From: Chloroflexi bacterium RBG_16_56_11
Lineage (GTDB): Bacteria; Chloroflexota; Dehalococcoidia; Dehalococcoidales; RBG-16-60-22
Direction: 5' to 3'
Length of the DNA stretch: 9,741 nt
NCBI GenBank assembly: GCA_001796865.1
Contig: MGNQ01000050.1
Coordinates: 1 to 9,741, forward strand
Part shown: in pieces, positions 1-5,521 of the stretch
Layout of the letters: the number at the start of each line of letters is the position of its first letter
Position numbering within the stretch: the first letter of the stretch is position 1
Position numbers and translations under genes: made by a program
The notes under the pieces: model-generated
The model's database searches: none
The model's input: the letters and a program-made list of their open reading frames with translations, nothing else
What the model was told of the DNA's origin: nothing

Positions 1-101
1 CAAGCGCGGGAACATTTACTCAACACAAATCGAGTACAGAGATAAACGAACGCCACCGCACTCTATGTCCGACGGCTGCTGAGCGAACCCATGACGCGGG
101 T

Positions 102-503
102 TTAACCGAAGATACCCGCTAACTGCGCTGAATCCATGTAAAGCCAGTAATGCCAGACCTTACCCTCATCGTTAATCTCTAAGACCGAGCATCCCAGAAT
201 GTCCAGGGCTTTACCCCGTGCCGTTCCCGTGATTCTCCAGGTAAAGGCGGCGAAAGGCGGGTCGATGATTACCCGTTCGAAGTCCCGGTGATAGTCAGCC
301 ACCGCTTCGAATAAAACCCGCTCGCCCTGGCGTTCGGCCTCACGGTTGGAAACGTGAACTCCGTTATGCCATCCCTCAACGTTCTCCGCCATGACAGCGT
401 CGATGCGGGCAATCGTTTCCCCGACGGACACCTTCGAGCGGCTGTTTTCCGCTTCGTTAAGACGTCGCAAAGTCTCCTTCACGCGCGTACGGCTAACCGT
501 CAT
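102..503 (-). CDS. SnoaL/NTF2-like small protein (last gene of the operon)
   Basis: This 133-residue protein has the length and pattern of single-domain SnoaL/NTF2-like proteins. A helical N-terminal half (about 1-75) is followed by beta-rich segments: FAAFTWRITGTARGKALDI (84-102), then a strand ending HYWLYMDSAQLAGIFG. Asp124 in 'YMDSAQLAGIFG' sits where the three paralogs upstream in this operon have 'SDMLSFYQQ' or 'TDMFAWYQQ', the position used as a catalytic Asp in SnoaL cyclases. It is otherwise clearly divergent from those paralogs: no FPDIH and no APTGK motif. The ATG at 501-503 follows an AAAGGAG Shine-Dalgarno with an 8-nt spacer. It lies 40 bp behind the preceding gene and is the last gene seen on this strand; a weak 5-bp hairpin (86-102) lies at the stop but has no T-run. 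The fold call is fairly safe; enzyme or binding function is unknown. Confidence 0.75.
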   Translation of the reverse strand: MTVSRTRVKETLRRLNEAENSRSKVSVGETIARIDAVMAENVEGWHNGVHVSNREAERQGERVLFEAVADYHRDFERVIIDPPFAAFTWRITGTARGKALDILGCSVLEINDEGKVWHYWLYMDSAQLAGIFG

Positions 504-543
504 ACTACCTTCTCCTTTCCGTGTGATGGTAGTACTAATATCG

Positions 544-840
544 TCATCCCGCCATAGACTTCATGACCTCGCCAACTTCCTTCAGGGACAACACCGGGTG
601 CACGGTGAACTTGATATAGGGCGCGAACTGCATGGCGCCCCTCAGGGCATCGGATTCAGTCCCTTCACCGATGCCATATCCAGCGCCACCCCCGGCAAAT
701 AAACCCCAGTCGGTTATCTGACCTTCATCCAGGGCTTTTTTCGTCATCTCCATCAGCTTCCCGAGCAGTGCCGCCCGCTCGTTGGGGTCGGCGGGCGTAT
801 ACCCCGGCACACTTTCCCACAGAAACAAGAACTTTGACAT
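544..840 (-). CDS. Small hypothetical protein, probable dimeric alpha/beta-barrel (DUF3303/muconolactone-isomerase-like)
   Basis: A 98-residue soluble protein with no signal peptide or membrane segment. The order is strand (KFLFLWESVPGY, 3-14), helix (ERAALLGKLMEMTKKALDEG, 21-40), strand with a Gly-rich turn (ITDWGLFAGGGAGYGIGEG, 42-60), helix (ESDALRGAMQFAPY, 62-75), strand (IKFTVHPVLSL, 76-86) and a last helix. This beta-alpha-beta pattern, with 'DWG.F' and 'PY.KF.VHPVLS', resembles small ferredoxin-like dimeric barrel proteins annotated as DUF3303 or muconolactone-isomerase-like; the match is from memory and tentative. The start at 838-840 follows AAAGGGG with a 7-nt spacer. It is 26 bp from the SnoaL-like gene upstream and 40 bp from the one downstream, so it is almost certainly co-transcribed. 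Such proteins often act beside small cyclases in monooxygenase or aromatic pathways, but no such partner is visible here. Confidence 0.7.
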   Translation of the reverse strand: MSKFLFLWESVPGYTPADPNERAALLGKLMEMTKKALDEGQITDWGLFAGGGAGYGIGEGTESDALRGAMQFAPYIKFTVHPVLSLKEVGEVMKSMAG

Positions 841-866
841 TTTTATACCCCTTTCTTTTTTTTGAC

Positions 867-1289
867 TTACATTCCCGGCGGTTTAATACCCAACTGTTGA
901 TACCAGGCAAACATATCAGTATAGGATGATGCTTCCACTTCCCTGCCACCGGCGAAGCGGACGAAGACAGCCCCGGTTGTTTCCAGCCGCTTACCCGTCG
1001 GGGCTATACCCATCATCGGGCCATTGAAGTTACCCGTCATAGAATAACGAACCGCGACCTTATCACCCTCGGCGATCACATCGTTAATCGTGGCATGTAT
1101 ATCGGGGAATGCGGTGCGGTACATGGTGACATTTTGTTTGAAGCCCTCCGGACCTTTGATTTCTATCCCCAGAGGGCTACGGAAGACGTAATCTGGCGCG
1201 ATAAGCTCAGGTATTATCGCTAGATTCCCCTTGCTTAATACTTCTTCAAAAACCCGGTGCATGACAGCTTTATTTTTTGATGTTGACAT
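867..1289 (-). CDS. SnoaL-like 'ester cyclase' family protein, paralog 3
   Basis: A 140-residue protein of the SnoaL-like polyketide cyclase/'ester cyclase' group (NTF2-like fold). Family marks are visible in order: N-terminal helix with a KGNL turn (20-23), 'APDYVFRSPLG' (31-41), 'GPEGFK' (46-51), 'AFPDIHATINDVIAEGDKVAVRY' spanning 60-82, 'GIAPTGK' (94-100) and 'YTDMFAWYQQLG' (123-134). Asp125 in the last motif corresponds to the acid/base Asp of SnoaL-type cyclases. No signal peptide or membrane segment is present. SnoaL itself closes a polyketide ring, but most members of this group have no known substrate, so 'cyclase' is a family name only. The ATG at 1287-1289 follows AGGAG in a GGAGAAAAA context shared with both paralogs upstream. 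It is 26 bp from each neighbour. The C-terminal 'IKPPGM' tail matches the KPPA and KPPGQ ends of the other two copies. Confidence 0.88.
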   Translation of the reverse strand: MSTSKNKAVMHRVFEEVLSKGNLAIIPELIAPDYVFRSPLGIEIKGPEGFKQNVTMYRTAFPDIHATINDVIAEGDKVAVRYSMTGNFNGPMMGIAPTGKRLETTGAVFVRFAGGREVEASSYTDMFAWYQQLGIKPPGM

Positions 1290-1315
1290 GATTTTTCTCC
1301 TATTGCTAATACCTG

Positions 1316-1734
1316 CTACGCTGGCGGTTTAACGCCCATCTGTTGATAGAAAGAGAAGGTGTCAAGGCTTTCCCAGGCTTCCACTTCCTTTCCTCCCGCC
1401 CAGCGGGTGATAACAATGCCTGTAACTTTAACTTTCTTTCCCGTCGGCGTCATACCCATATACTCACCCTTAAAAGTACCCGTCAATGTGAAACGGGTCG
1501 CGACCTTATTCGCCTCAGCGAACATATCATCAAGCGTTATATGAACATCGGGTAAAGCGGTGCGCGTCATGGCTACCATTTGTGTGAAACCCTCCGGGCC
1601 TTTAGCCTCAATCCCAAGAGGGGTATAGAATACATAATCGGGGGCAAAAAGCTCAGGGATTACTGTAAGATTCCCCTTATTGAATGCTTCTTCAAAGACA
1701 CGGCGTTGATTAGCTTTATTTTTTCTACTGACAT
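1316..1734 (-). pseudogene. SnoaL-like paralog 2, frameshifted near its start (possible slippage gene)
   Basis: The reading frame from the ATG at 1732-1734 gives M-S-V-E-K, then runs off frame in an A-run (plus-strand T6 at 1719-1724). Adding one A restores an uninterrupted protein of about 139 residues: MSVEKNKANQRRVFEEAFNKG, then 'APDYVFYTPLG', 'GPEGFTQMVAM', 'ALPDVHITLDDMFAEANKVATRFTLTGTFKGEYMGMTPTGKK' (in segments) and 'LDTFSFYQQMGVKPPA'. This aligns end to end with the paralogs at 867-1289 and 1765-2184. No other lesion is seen. The distance from 1734 to the internal ATG at 1577-1579 is 155 bases, confirming a one-base deficit. Without correction only an 87-residue fragment starting at 1579 is intact, with no good Shine-Dalgarno. 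The ATG at 1734 does have one (GGGAG). The segment is either a young pseudogene, an assembly error in a homopolymer, or expressed by slippage on the A-run. It also has 'AEANKVA' where both paralogs have 'AEGDKVA'. Confidence 0.85.
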
Positions 1735-1764
1735 TGTTTTTCTCCCAAATTTTTTTATGATGTC

Positions 1765-2184
1765 TTACTGACCTGGAGGTTTGACTCCGGCTTGTTGGTA
1801 AAAAGAAAGCATATCAGAAAACGGCAAAGCTTCCACCTGCTTACCGTCTTTAAAGCGGTAAAAGAAGGCCGCCGTCATGCTGATTTTCTTGCCTGTCGGA
1901 GCCATACCAGCGTACTCACCCTTGAATGTCCCGGTAAAGGTGTAACGCACGGCCACCTTGTCTCCCTCGGCGACCATATCATCAATCGTGAAATGAATAT
2001 CCGGAAAAGCTTTAAGTTCCATGGCGACCATTTTTTTGAAACCCTCGGGGCCTTTGAACTCACCCAACGGGCTATGATAGACGTAGTCGGGGGATATGAC
2101 ATCGTCCGCTACGGCCAACTTACCTTTGTTCCATAACTCATCTACATTACGGTGTATAGCTGCCTTGTTCTTTTCAACTGACAT
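1765..2184 (-). CDS. SnoaL-like 'ester cyclase' family protein, paralog 1 (first gene of the operon)
   Basis: A 139-residue SnoaL-like/NTF2-fold protein, the first of three tandem paralogs. Motifs seen: 'SPDYVYHSPLG' (31-41), 'GPEGFKKMVAM' (45-55), 'AFPDIHFTIDDMVAEGDKVAVRY' spanning 59-81, 'GMAPTGKK' (93-100) and 'FSDMLSFYQQAGVKPPGQ' (122-139), with Asp124 at the SnoaL catalytic Asp position. The ATG at 2182-2184 is chosen because TAAGGAG precedes it by 9 nt and the resulting N-terminus MSVEKNKA matches paralog 2 (MSVEKNKA after correction) and paralog 3 (MSTSKNKA). The frame stays open further upstream, to about 2319, but that stretch runs through a terminator hairpin and is not conserved in the paralogs. 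The gene is preceded by a structured leader and a consensus promoter, so it probably heads the operon. The reaction is unknown. Confidence 0.9.
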   Translation of the reverse strand: MSVEKNKAAIHRNVDELWNKGKLAVADDVISPDYVYHSPLGEFKGPEGFKKMVAMELKAFPDIHFTIDDMVAEGDKVAVRYTFTGTFKGEYAGMAPTGKKISMTAAFFYRFKDGKQVEALPFSDMLSFYQQAGVKPPGQ

Positions 2185-2387
2185 GTTATTTTTCTCCTTA
2201 ATTTTTTTAATTTCATTTATACTACCTAAACGACTCCTATTGTTAATAGGCGTTACCTCCTTGGTCTTTTTGGCCAATAAAAAAGGGTGCCGGCCACCAC
2301 CGCTAAAGTGGCACGGCACCCCTGTTCACGCCCATCTTCACACCCCACGCACCGGTAGTGTTTTACGGTTCGGTCATGTTACGGACA
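2185..2387 (-). promoter_or_regulatory. Long structured 5' leader (putative attenuator or riboswitch) of the SnoaL-like operon
   Basis: About 200 nt separate the predicted transcription start (near 2387) from the first start codon at 2184, unusually long beside the 26-40 bp gaps inside the operon. The leader contains a strong intrinsic terminator (2279-2321). Past the terminator lie a perfect AAGGAGG at 2256-2262, a hairpin CCTATT-AAC-AATAGG on the minus strand (2236-2250), and the gene's own Shine-Dalgarno. A short frame ATG (2333-2335) to TAG (2303-2305), coding MGVNRGAVPL, ends in the terminator loop. This layout is what a transcription-attenuation leader looks like. The class was not recognised: it lacks a T-box core sequence and does not match the common riboswitch consensus motifs known to me. 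Confidence 0.55.
2279..2321 (-). terminator. Intrinsic terminator inside the operon leader
   Basis: On the minus strand GGGTGCCG (2314-2321), a bulged T and GCCAC pair with GTGGC and CGGCACCC (2285-2297), giving 13 base pairs with one bulged base and a 10-nt loop. T6 (2279-2284) follows directly. The plus-strand reading has no T-run after the stem, so it acts for minus-strand transcription only. It lies between the promoter at 2394-2421 and the first gene, so transcripts must read through it to express the operon. Confidence 0.8.
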
Positions 2388-2393
2388 AGTAAG

Positions 2394-2421
2394 ATTATAC
2401 TCCTTTTTACCCGTTTGTCAA
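2394..2421 (-). promoter_or_regulatory. Consensus sigma70-type promoter of the SnoaL-like operon
   Basis: Minus strand: a perfect -35 TTGACA (2416-2421) and a perfect -10 TATAAT (2394-2399) separated by 16 bp. Predicted start is near 2387. Both hexamers are full consensus, so basal transcription should be strong, consistent with control being exerted downstream at the leader terminator. Confidence 0.8.
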
Positions 2422-2455
2422 CATATATTTTTATGATACTCGAGGCTAAAAAAAC

Positions 2456-2522
2456 TGGATTCCGGCCTACGCGGGAATGACGTGAGGCAAAATCCCCCTT
2501 TGTCCCTCTTTACGAAAGAGGG
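2456..2522. repeat. REP-like palindromic elements
   Basis: TGGATTCC (2456-2463) and GGGAATGA (2473-2480) are near-complementary arms of a short element of the widespread 'GGATTCC...GGGAATGA' style. It is followed by AAATCCCCC and the perfect 8-bp hairpin at 2504-2522. The same pair of motifs recurs near 8712-8835 in opposite orientation (GGGATTTT, CCCTTTT/AAAAGGG), so both belong to a dispersed family. Confidence 0.55.
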
Positions 2523-2581
2523 AATGATTCAGCGGGGCATACATTATATTTTAGAACGTGGCGTCTAAGAGGGGTTCACCC

Positions 2582-2628
2582 TGAAGGTCTCGACCAGAAG
2601 GCTCGGCCTGAAGGTTCACCCTGAAGGG
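2582..2628. repeat. 47-bp direct repeat, copy 1
   Basis: Begins TGAAGGTCTCGACCAGAAGG and ends CCCTGAAGGG. It matches 2709-2755 at 46 of 47 positions, the first 36 identical. It contains small internal palindromes such as GGTC-TC-GACC. No coding role is apparent. Confidence 0.85.
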
Positions 2629-2708
2629 TGCAGACCCCTCTTTTCTTTTTACTTCCCCCTTCCCCGCGGGAAGGGGTTCACCCTGGTTCCACTGAGGTCA
2701 CCACGAAG

Positions 2709-2755
2709 TGAAGGTCTCGACCAGAAGGCTCGGCCTGAAGGTTCTCCCTGAAGGG
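2709..2755. repeat. 47-bp direct repeat, copy 2
   Basis: Second copy of the element at 2582-2628; the single difference is T at 2745 where copy 1 has A at 2618. The copies start 127 bp apart, with a different hairpin (2656-2676) between them, so this is not a CRISPR array. Confidence 0.85.
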
Positions 2756-2815
2756 GATAAAGGGGATGGGGATTCTTCGACAAGCTCAGAATGAGCGGAG
2801 AGCAATAGGGGTGCG

Positions 2816-2870
2816 GGCTGGATTCCCGAGCAGAGCCTGCCCCGTGATTGATACGGGGTCGGGAATGATG
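2816..2870. repeat. Nested palindromic element, left copy
   Basis: Outer arms ATTCCCGA (2822-2829) and TCGGGAAT (2859-2866) enclose inner arms CCCCGT (2840-2845) and ACGGGG (2853-2858). Its reverse complement shares TCATTCCCG, CCCGTATCAA and CGGGAATCCAGCC, in that order, with the element at 8712-8794. The two are therefore inverted copies of one family. Confidence 0.75.
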
Positions 2871-2955
2871 TTCTGAATAGGCACGGATTGCTACGCGGAG
2901 TTTACCCTGAGCGCAGCGTGAGGCCTTGCAATGACATGCGGGTGCGGCATTTGAA

Positions 2956-2985
2956 TTGCTTTCAAGATGTTATACAATTTATAAT
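2956..2985 (+). promoter_or_regulatory. Putative promoter of the nfeD-slipin module
   Basis: TTGCTT (2956-2961), an 18-bp spacer and a perfect TATAAT (2980-2985) place the start near 2992, about 20 nt before the ATG at 3011. The -35 box is weak, so the assignment rests mainly on the -10 box and its position. Confidence 0.5.
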
Positions 2986-3010
2986 GAGATATCTACGTGG
3001 AAACCAAACG

Positions 3011-4339
3011 ATGATTAGATTCAGACGAGCAATCTTACTGGTCGTCCTCCTGCTGCTGGGGCTTTCCGTGACCGCTGGGGCCAGGGCGCAGGGGGAGCAC
3101 GTGGACGTGATAACCATCGAGGGGACGATCAACCCCGTGCTGGTCGACTACGTCAAACGCGGCATCGAGCAGGCCGAGGACGACGGCGCCCAGGCACTGA
3201 TTATCCAGATGGACACGCCGGGGGGACTCGACAAGGCGATGCGGGACATCATCAAGCTCATGGTCAACGCGCACGTGCCGGTGGTGGTGTACGTCTCGCC
3301 GTCCGGGGCGAGGGCAGCATCGGCCGGGGTCTTCATCACGATAGCCGCGCATGTGGCGGTCATGGCGCCGAACACAGCCATCGGGGCGGCCCACCCGGTG
3401 AGTATCGGCGAGGAAGGCGAACAGGCGATGTCCGAGACGATGGAGGAAAAGGTCCTCAACGATGCCGCCGCTTATATCCGGAGCCTGGCGGAGTCGCACG
3501 GGCGGAACCTGGACTGGGCGGAGAAGGCGGTGCGGGAAAGCGCTTCCGCGACCGAGAAAGAAGCGCTGGAGCTCGACGTCATCGACCTGATTGCCCCGGA
3601 CCTGACCGCACTGGTCGCCATGCTGGACGGACGGCAGGTGACGCTGCTCAACGGCCAGGTCTTAACGCTGCGCACGGCCGATGCGACAGTCGACGAAATC
3701 CCGATGAAGACGGTCGAGAAATTCCTCTACACCATCGCCGACCCGAATATCGCTTATCTACTGTTAAGCCTGGCGACGCTGGGCATCATGGCGGAGATAT
3801 TCAATCCGGGGCTGATATTTCCGGGGATATTGGGAGGCATCTGCCTGCTGCTGGCGTTTTACTCGCTGGGAGTCCTGCCGGTCAACTATGCCGGCATCCT
3901 CCTCATCGTGCTGGCTTTCGGGCTGTTTATCGCCGAGGTATTCACTGCCGGCTTCGGTCTGTTATTCGGCGGCGGTATCATCTCGATGGTAATCGGAGCG
4001 CTGATACTTTTCCAGGGGGCATCTCCCATATTCCGGGTGGATCCCTGGCTGATAGCCATCGTTACCATTATCATCGGTAGCGGTATCGGCTTCATTCTCT
4101 ACCATGCGATAAGGATACACCGCAAGCAGGCAACGACCGGGCGCGAAGAGCTCATCGGCAAGGCGGCCCAGGTAAAAGTCGACCTGACCCCCGAAGGTAT
4201 GGTATTCTACAGGGGCGAGCGGTGGACGGCCGTCTCCGAGGACGGCGAGATAAAGGCCGGCGAAGAGGTGACCATCAACAGGGTCGAAGGACTGACACTC
4301 TACGTGACGAGAAAGCAGCCGGGCAAGCAACGCCCATGA
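3011..4339 (+). CDS. nfeD: Full-length NfeD membrane-anchored serine protease (ClpP class)
   Basis: A 442-residue protein of the long NfeD form. Layout: signal peptide (1-26, probable cleavage after ARA); ClpP/SppA-like protease domain (about 30-200); membrane segments near 247-263, 271-287, 292-311, 318-334 and 346-366; and a C-terminal OB-fold NfeD domain (378-435). The Ser-Lys dyad is intact: Ser104 in 'GARAASAG' and Lys147 in 'EEKVLNDAAAYIRSLA', spaced as in the archaeal protease PH1510, which also carries the 'MDTPGG' strand-turn seen at 67-72. PH1510 cleaves the C-terminal hydrophobic region of its partner stomatin; the slipin two genes downstream makes the same role likely. The start at 3011 is chosen over upstream in-frame codons because it yields a clean signal peptide and lies just after the predicted promoter; the Shine-Dalgarno is weak. 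The stop is followed at 13 nt by the next gene, so the three genes form an operon. Confidence 0.93.
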   Translation: MIRFRRAILLVVLLLLGLSVTAGARAQGEHVDVITIEGTINPVLVDYVKRGIEQAEDDGAQALIIQMDTPGGLDKAMRDIIKLMVNAHVPVVVYVSPSGARAASAGVFITIAAHVAVMAPNTAIGAAHPVSIGEEGEQAMSETMEEKVLNDAAAYIRSLAESHGRNLDWAEKAVRESASATEKEALELDVIDLIAPDLTALVAMLDGRQVTLLNGQVLTLRTADATVDEIPMKTVEKFLYTIADPNIAYLLLSLATLGIMAEIFNPGLIFPGILGGICLLLAFYSLGVLPVNYAGILLIVLAFGLFIAEVFTAGFGLLFGGGIISMVIGALILFQGASPIFRVDPWLIAIVTIIIGSGIGFILYHAIRIHRKQATTGREELIGKAAQVKVDLTPEGMVFYRGERWTAVSEDGEIKAGEEVTINRVEGLTLYVTRKQPGKQRP

Positions 4340-4352
4340 TGAGGAGGTGCGC

Positions 4353-4631
4353 TTGGCCGGATATATCGCGCTAGCCGCGGTCGTGGCAATCGTTCTCATT
4401 TACTTCGTCATCGTTTGGGTGCTGAGGACCTACCGGCAACAGGTGGCGGCGGGCCGGGAGGAGCTCATCGGGAAAACGGCGGTGGTCGAGGTAGCCCTCC
4501 GCCCCAAAGGAGTCGTCTTCGTCGAGGGCGAGCGCTGGACGGCCGTTATCGACGGTGGGCAGGCGGAAGCCGGAGAGGAAGTGAAAATAAGCAGGGTCGA
4601 CGGATTGAAACTAATGGTAAGCAGGAAATAA
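4353..4631 (+). CDS. Single-helix protein with a stand-alone NfeD-type OB domain
   Basis: A 92-residue protein: one membrane helix (AGYIALAAVVAIVLIYFVIVW, about 2-22), a short basic linker, and an OB-fold NfeD domain (34-92). This domain closely resembles the C-terminus of the protein just upstream: 'GREELIGKTA' against 'GREELIGKAA', and 'GERWTAV' and 'AGEEV' in both. It lacks the protease domain and the multi-helix core, so it looks like a duplicated NfeD tail with its own anchor. The TTG at 4353-4355 is preferred, because GAGGAGG (4341-4347) stands 5 nt before it; the GTG at 4347 overlaps that Shine-Dalgarno. The gene sits between nfeD and the slipin gene, 18 bp before the latter. A role as adaptor or competitor for the slipin-NfeD contact is inference. 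Confidence 0.85.
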   Translation: MAGYIALAAVVAIVLIYFVIVWVLRTYRQQVAAGREELIGKTAVVEVALRPKGVVFVEGERWTAVIDGGQAEAGEEVKISRVDGLKLMVSRK

Positions 4632-4649
4632 AAGCAAGGAGGTAGTTAC

Positions 4650-5429
4650 ATGACCGGATCCGTGGTTGGCATTATCATTGCCGTAATCGTCATTCTCATC
4701 ATCATTCCGATGGCGGTGAAAATCGTGGCCGAGTATGAACGCGGCGTCATTTTCCGCCTGGGCCGCCTCGTCGGGGCGAAGGGACCGGGGCTTTTCCTCA
4801 TCATCCCGTTCATCGACCGGATGGTGAAGGTGGACCTGCGCGTCGTCACGATGGACGTGCCGTCCCAGGAAGTCATCACCCGGGACAACGTCACCGTGCG
4901 GGTCAACGCGGTGGTCTATTTCCGCGTCGTCGACCCCGAATCATCCGTGGTGAAGGTGCTGGACCATATCAGGGCGACGTCTCAGATTTCACAGACGACG
5001 TTGCGGAACGTGCTGGGGCAGTCCGAGCTTGACGAGCTGCTCACCAAGCGGGAAAAGCTCAACCAGATGCTCCAGAAAATTATCGACGAGCACACCGACC
5101 CATGGGGAGTCAAGGTGAGCACGGTGGAAATCAAGGAGGTCGAGCTGGCCGAAGAGATGAAGCGGTCAATGGCCGCACAGGCCGAGGCCGAGCGCGAGAG
5201 ACGCGCCAAAATCATCCACGCCGAGGGCGAGCTCCAGGCCTCGGAGAAGCTGGCCCAGGCCGCGGCCGTTATCGGGCGTGAGCCGGCGGCCATACAGCTC
5301 CGTTATCTGCAAACGCTAACGGAGATTGCCAGCGAGAAGAACAGCACTATTCTTTTCCCGTTACCGATCGAACTATTCAAAGCATTCGGCATTATCCGCG
5401 AAGAAAAGAAACAAATAGGTCAATCATAA
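4650..5429 (+). CDS. Slipin (stomatin/SPFH-domain membrane protein)
   Basis: A 259-residue prokaryotic stomatin (slipin). One N-terminal membrane segment (5-24) leads into the SPFH/band 7 domain (about 25-190), with 'EYERGVIFRLGRL' (28-40), 'GPGLFLIIPFID' (45-56), 'VDLRVVTMDVPSQEVITRDNV' spanning 61-81, and 'AEAERERRAKIIHAEGE' (178-194), the start of a coiled coil to about 210. The tail 'NSTILFPLPIELFKAFG' (231-247) is the hydrophobic stretch that the NfeD-type protease cuts in archaeal stomatin. Slipins form ring oligomers that organise membrane microdomains and bind proteases. The start has an ideal AAGGAGG (4636-4642) with a 7-nt spacer. It is third in the nfeD operon and ends 8 bp before a large inverted repeat facing birA. 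Confidence 0.93.
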   Translation: MTGSVVGIIIAVIVILIIIPMAVKIVAEYERGVIFRLGRLVGAKGPGLFLIIPFIDRMVKVDLRVVTMDVPSQEVITRDNVTVRVNAVVYFRVVDPESSVVKVLDHIRATSQISQTTLRNVLGQSELDELLTKREKLNQMLQKIIDEHTDPWGVKVSTVEIKEVELAEEMKRSMAAQAEAERERRAKIIHAEGELQASEKLAQAAAVIGREPAAIQLRYLQTLTEIASEKNSTILFPLPIELFKAFGIIREEKKQIGQS

Positions 5430-5436
5430 GGCGAAC

Positions 5437-5507
5437 GGGCGAGGGCGGGATTCCCGGTAAATTCACCGGGGGTCGCCCTCGCCCTGTCCTCTCCGGCAAG
5501 GGGAGAG
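5437..5507. repeat. Large inverted repeat and hairpin between convergent genes
   Basis: GGGCGAGGGCG (5437-5447) pairs perfectly with CGCCCTCGCCC (5474-5484), and an inner CCCGGT (5453-5458) pairs with ACCGGG (5465-5470). A second hairpin CTCTCC/GGAGAG follows (5489-5507). It separates the slipin gene from birA, which face each other, so it may serve as a bidirectional transcript end. There is no T-run on either strand, so it is not a standard intrinsic terminator. The style is that of the dispersed intergenic palindromes elsewhere in the window. Confidence 0.7.
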
Positions 5508-5521
5508 AAAAATATTCTTGT

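Larger units (their letters stand above)
2422..2955. other. Gene-free spacer rich in palindromes and repeats
   Basis: No open frame here has coding character or a ribosome-binding site. The stretch is built of short palindromic units and recurrent phrases (TTCACCCTGAAGG at 2575-2587 and 2615-2627, and variants at 2677 and 2742). Hairpins include CCCTCTTT-ACG-AAAGAGGG (2504-2522) and CCCCTTCCC-CGC-GGGAAGGGG (2656-2676). AAGAGGGGT (2567-2575) can pair with ACCCCTCTT (2634-2642) around the first direct-repeat copy, followed by a T-rich run. It separates the minus-strand operon from the divergent NfeD module. Nothing resembling a transposase or an integration site was seen. Confidence 0.7.

Noticed and set aside
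2185..2319. A 45-residue N-terminal extension of the first SnoaL-like protein from a GTG at 2317-2319.
   Set aside because: It would start within the terminator stem; the paralogs all begin at the equivalent of the ATG at 2184, which has a good ribosome site.
2279..2387. T-box riboswitch for the operon leader.
   Set aside because: No T-box core sequence and too little upstream sequence for a Stem I with specifier loop; the downstream genes are not aminoacyl-tRNA or amino-acid genes.
2582..2755. CRISPR-like direct repeats.
   Set aside because: Only two copies, 47 bp long, with an 80-bp spacer that is itself a different repeat; no cas genes are present.
2888..3010. Upstream extension of the nfeD reading frame to 2888.
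   Set aside because: It would run through repeat-derived sequence and the predicted promoter and would bury the signal peptide 41 residues inside the protein.
5437..5507. Classical rho-independent terminator for the slipin gene or birA.
   Set aside because: The stems are strong but no T-run follows on either strand; kept as an inverted repeat with a possible transcript-end role.
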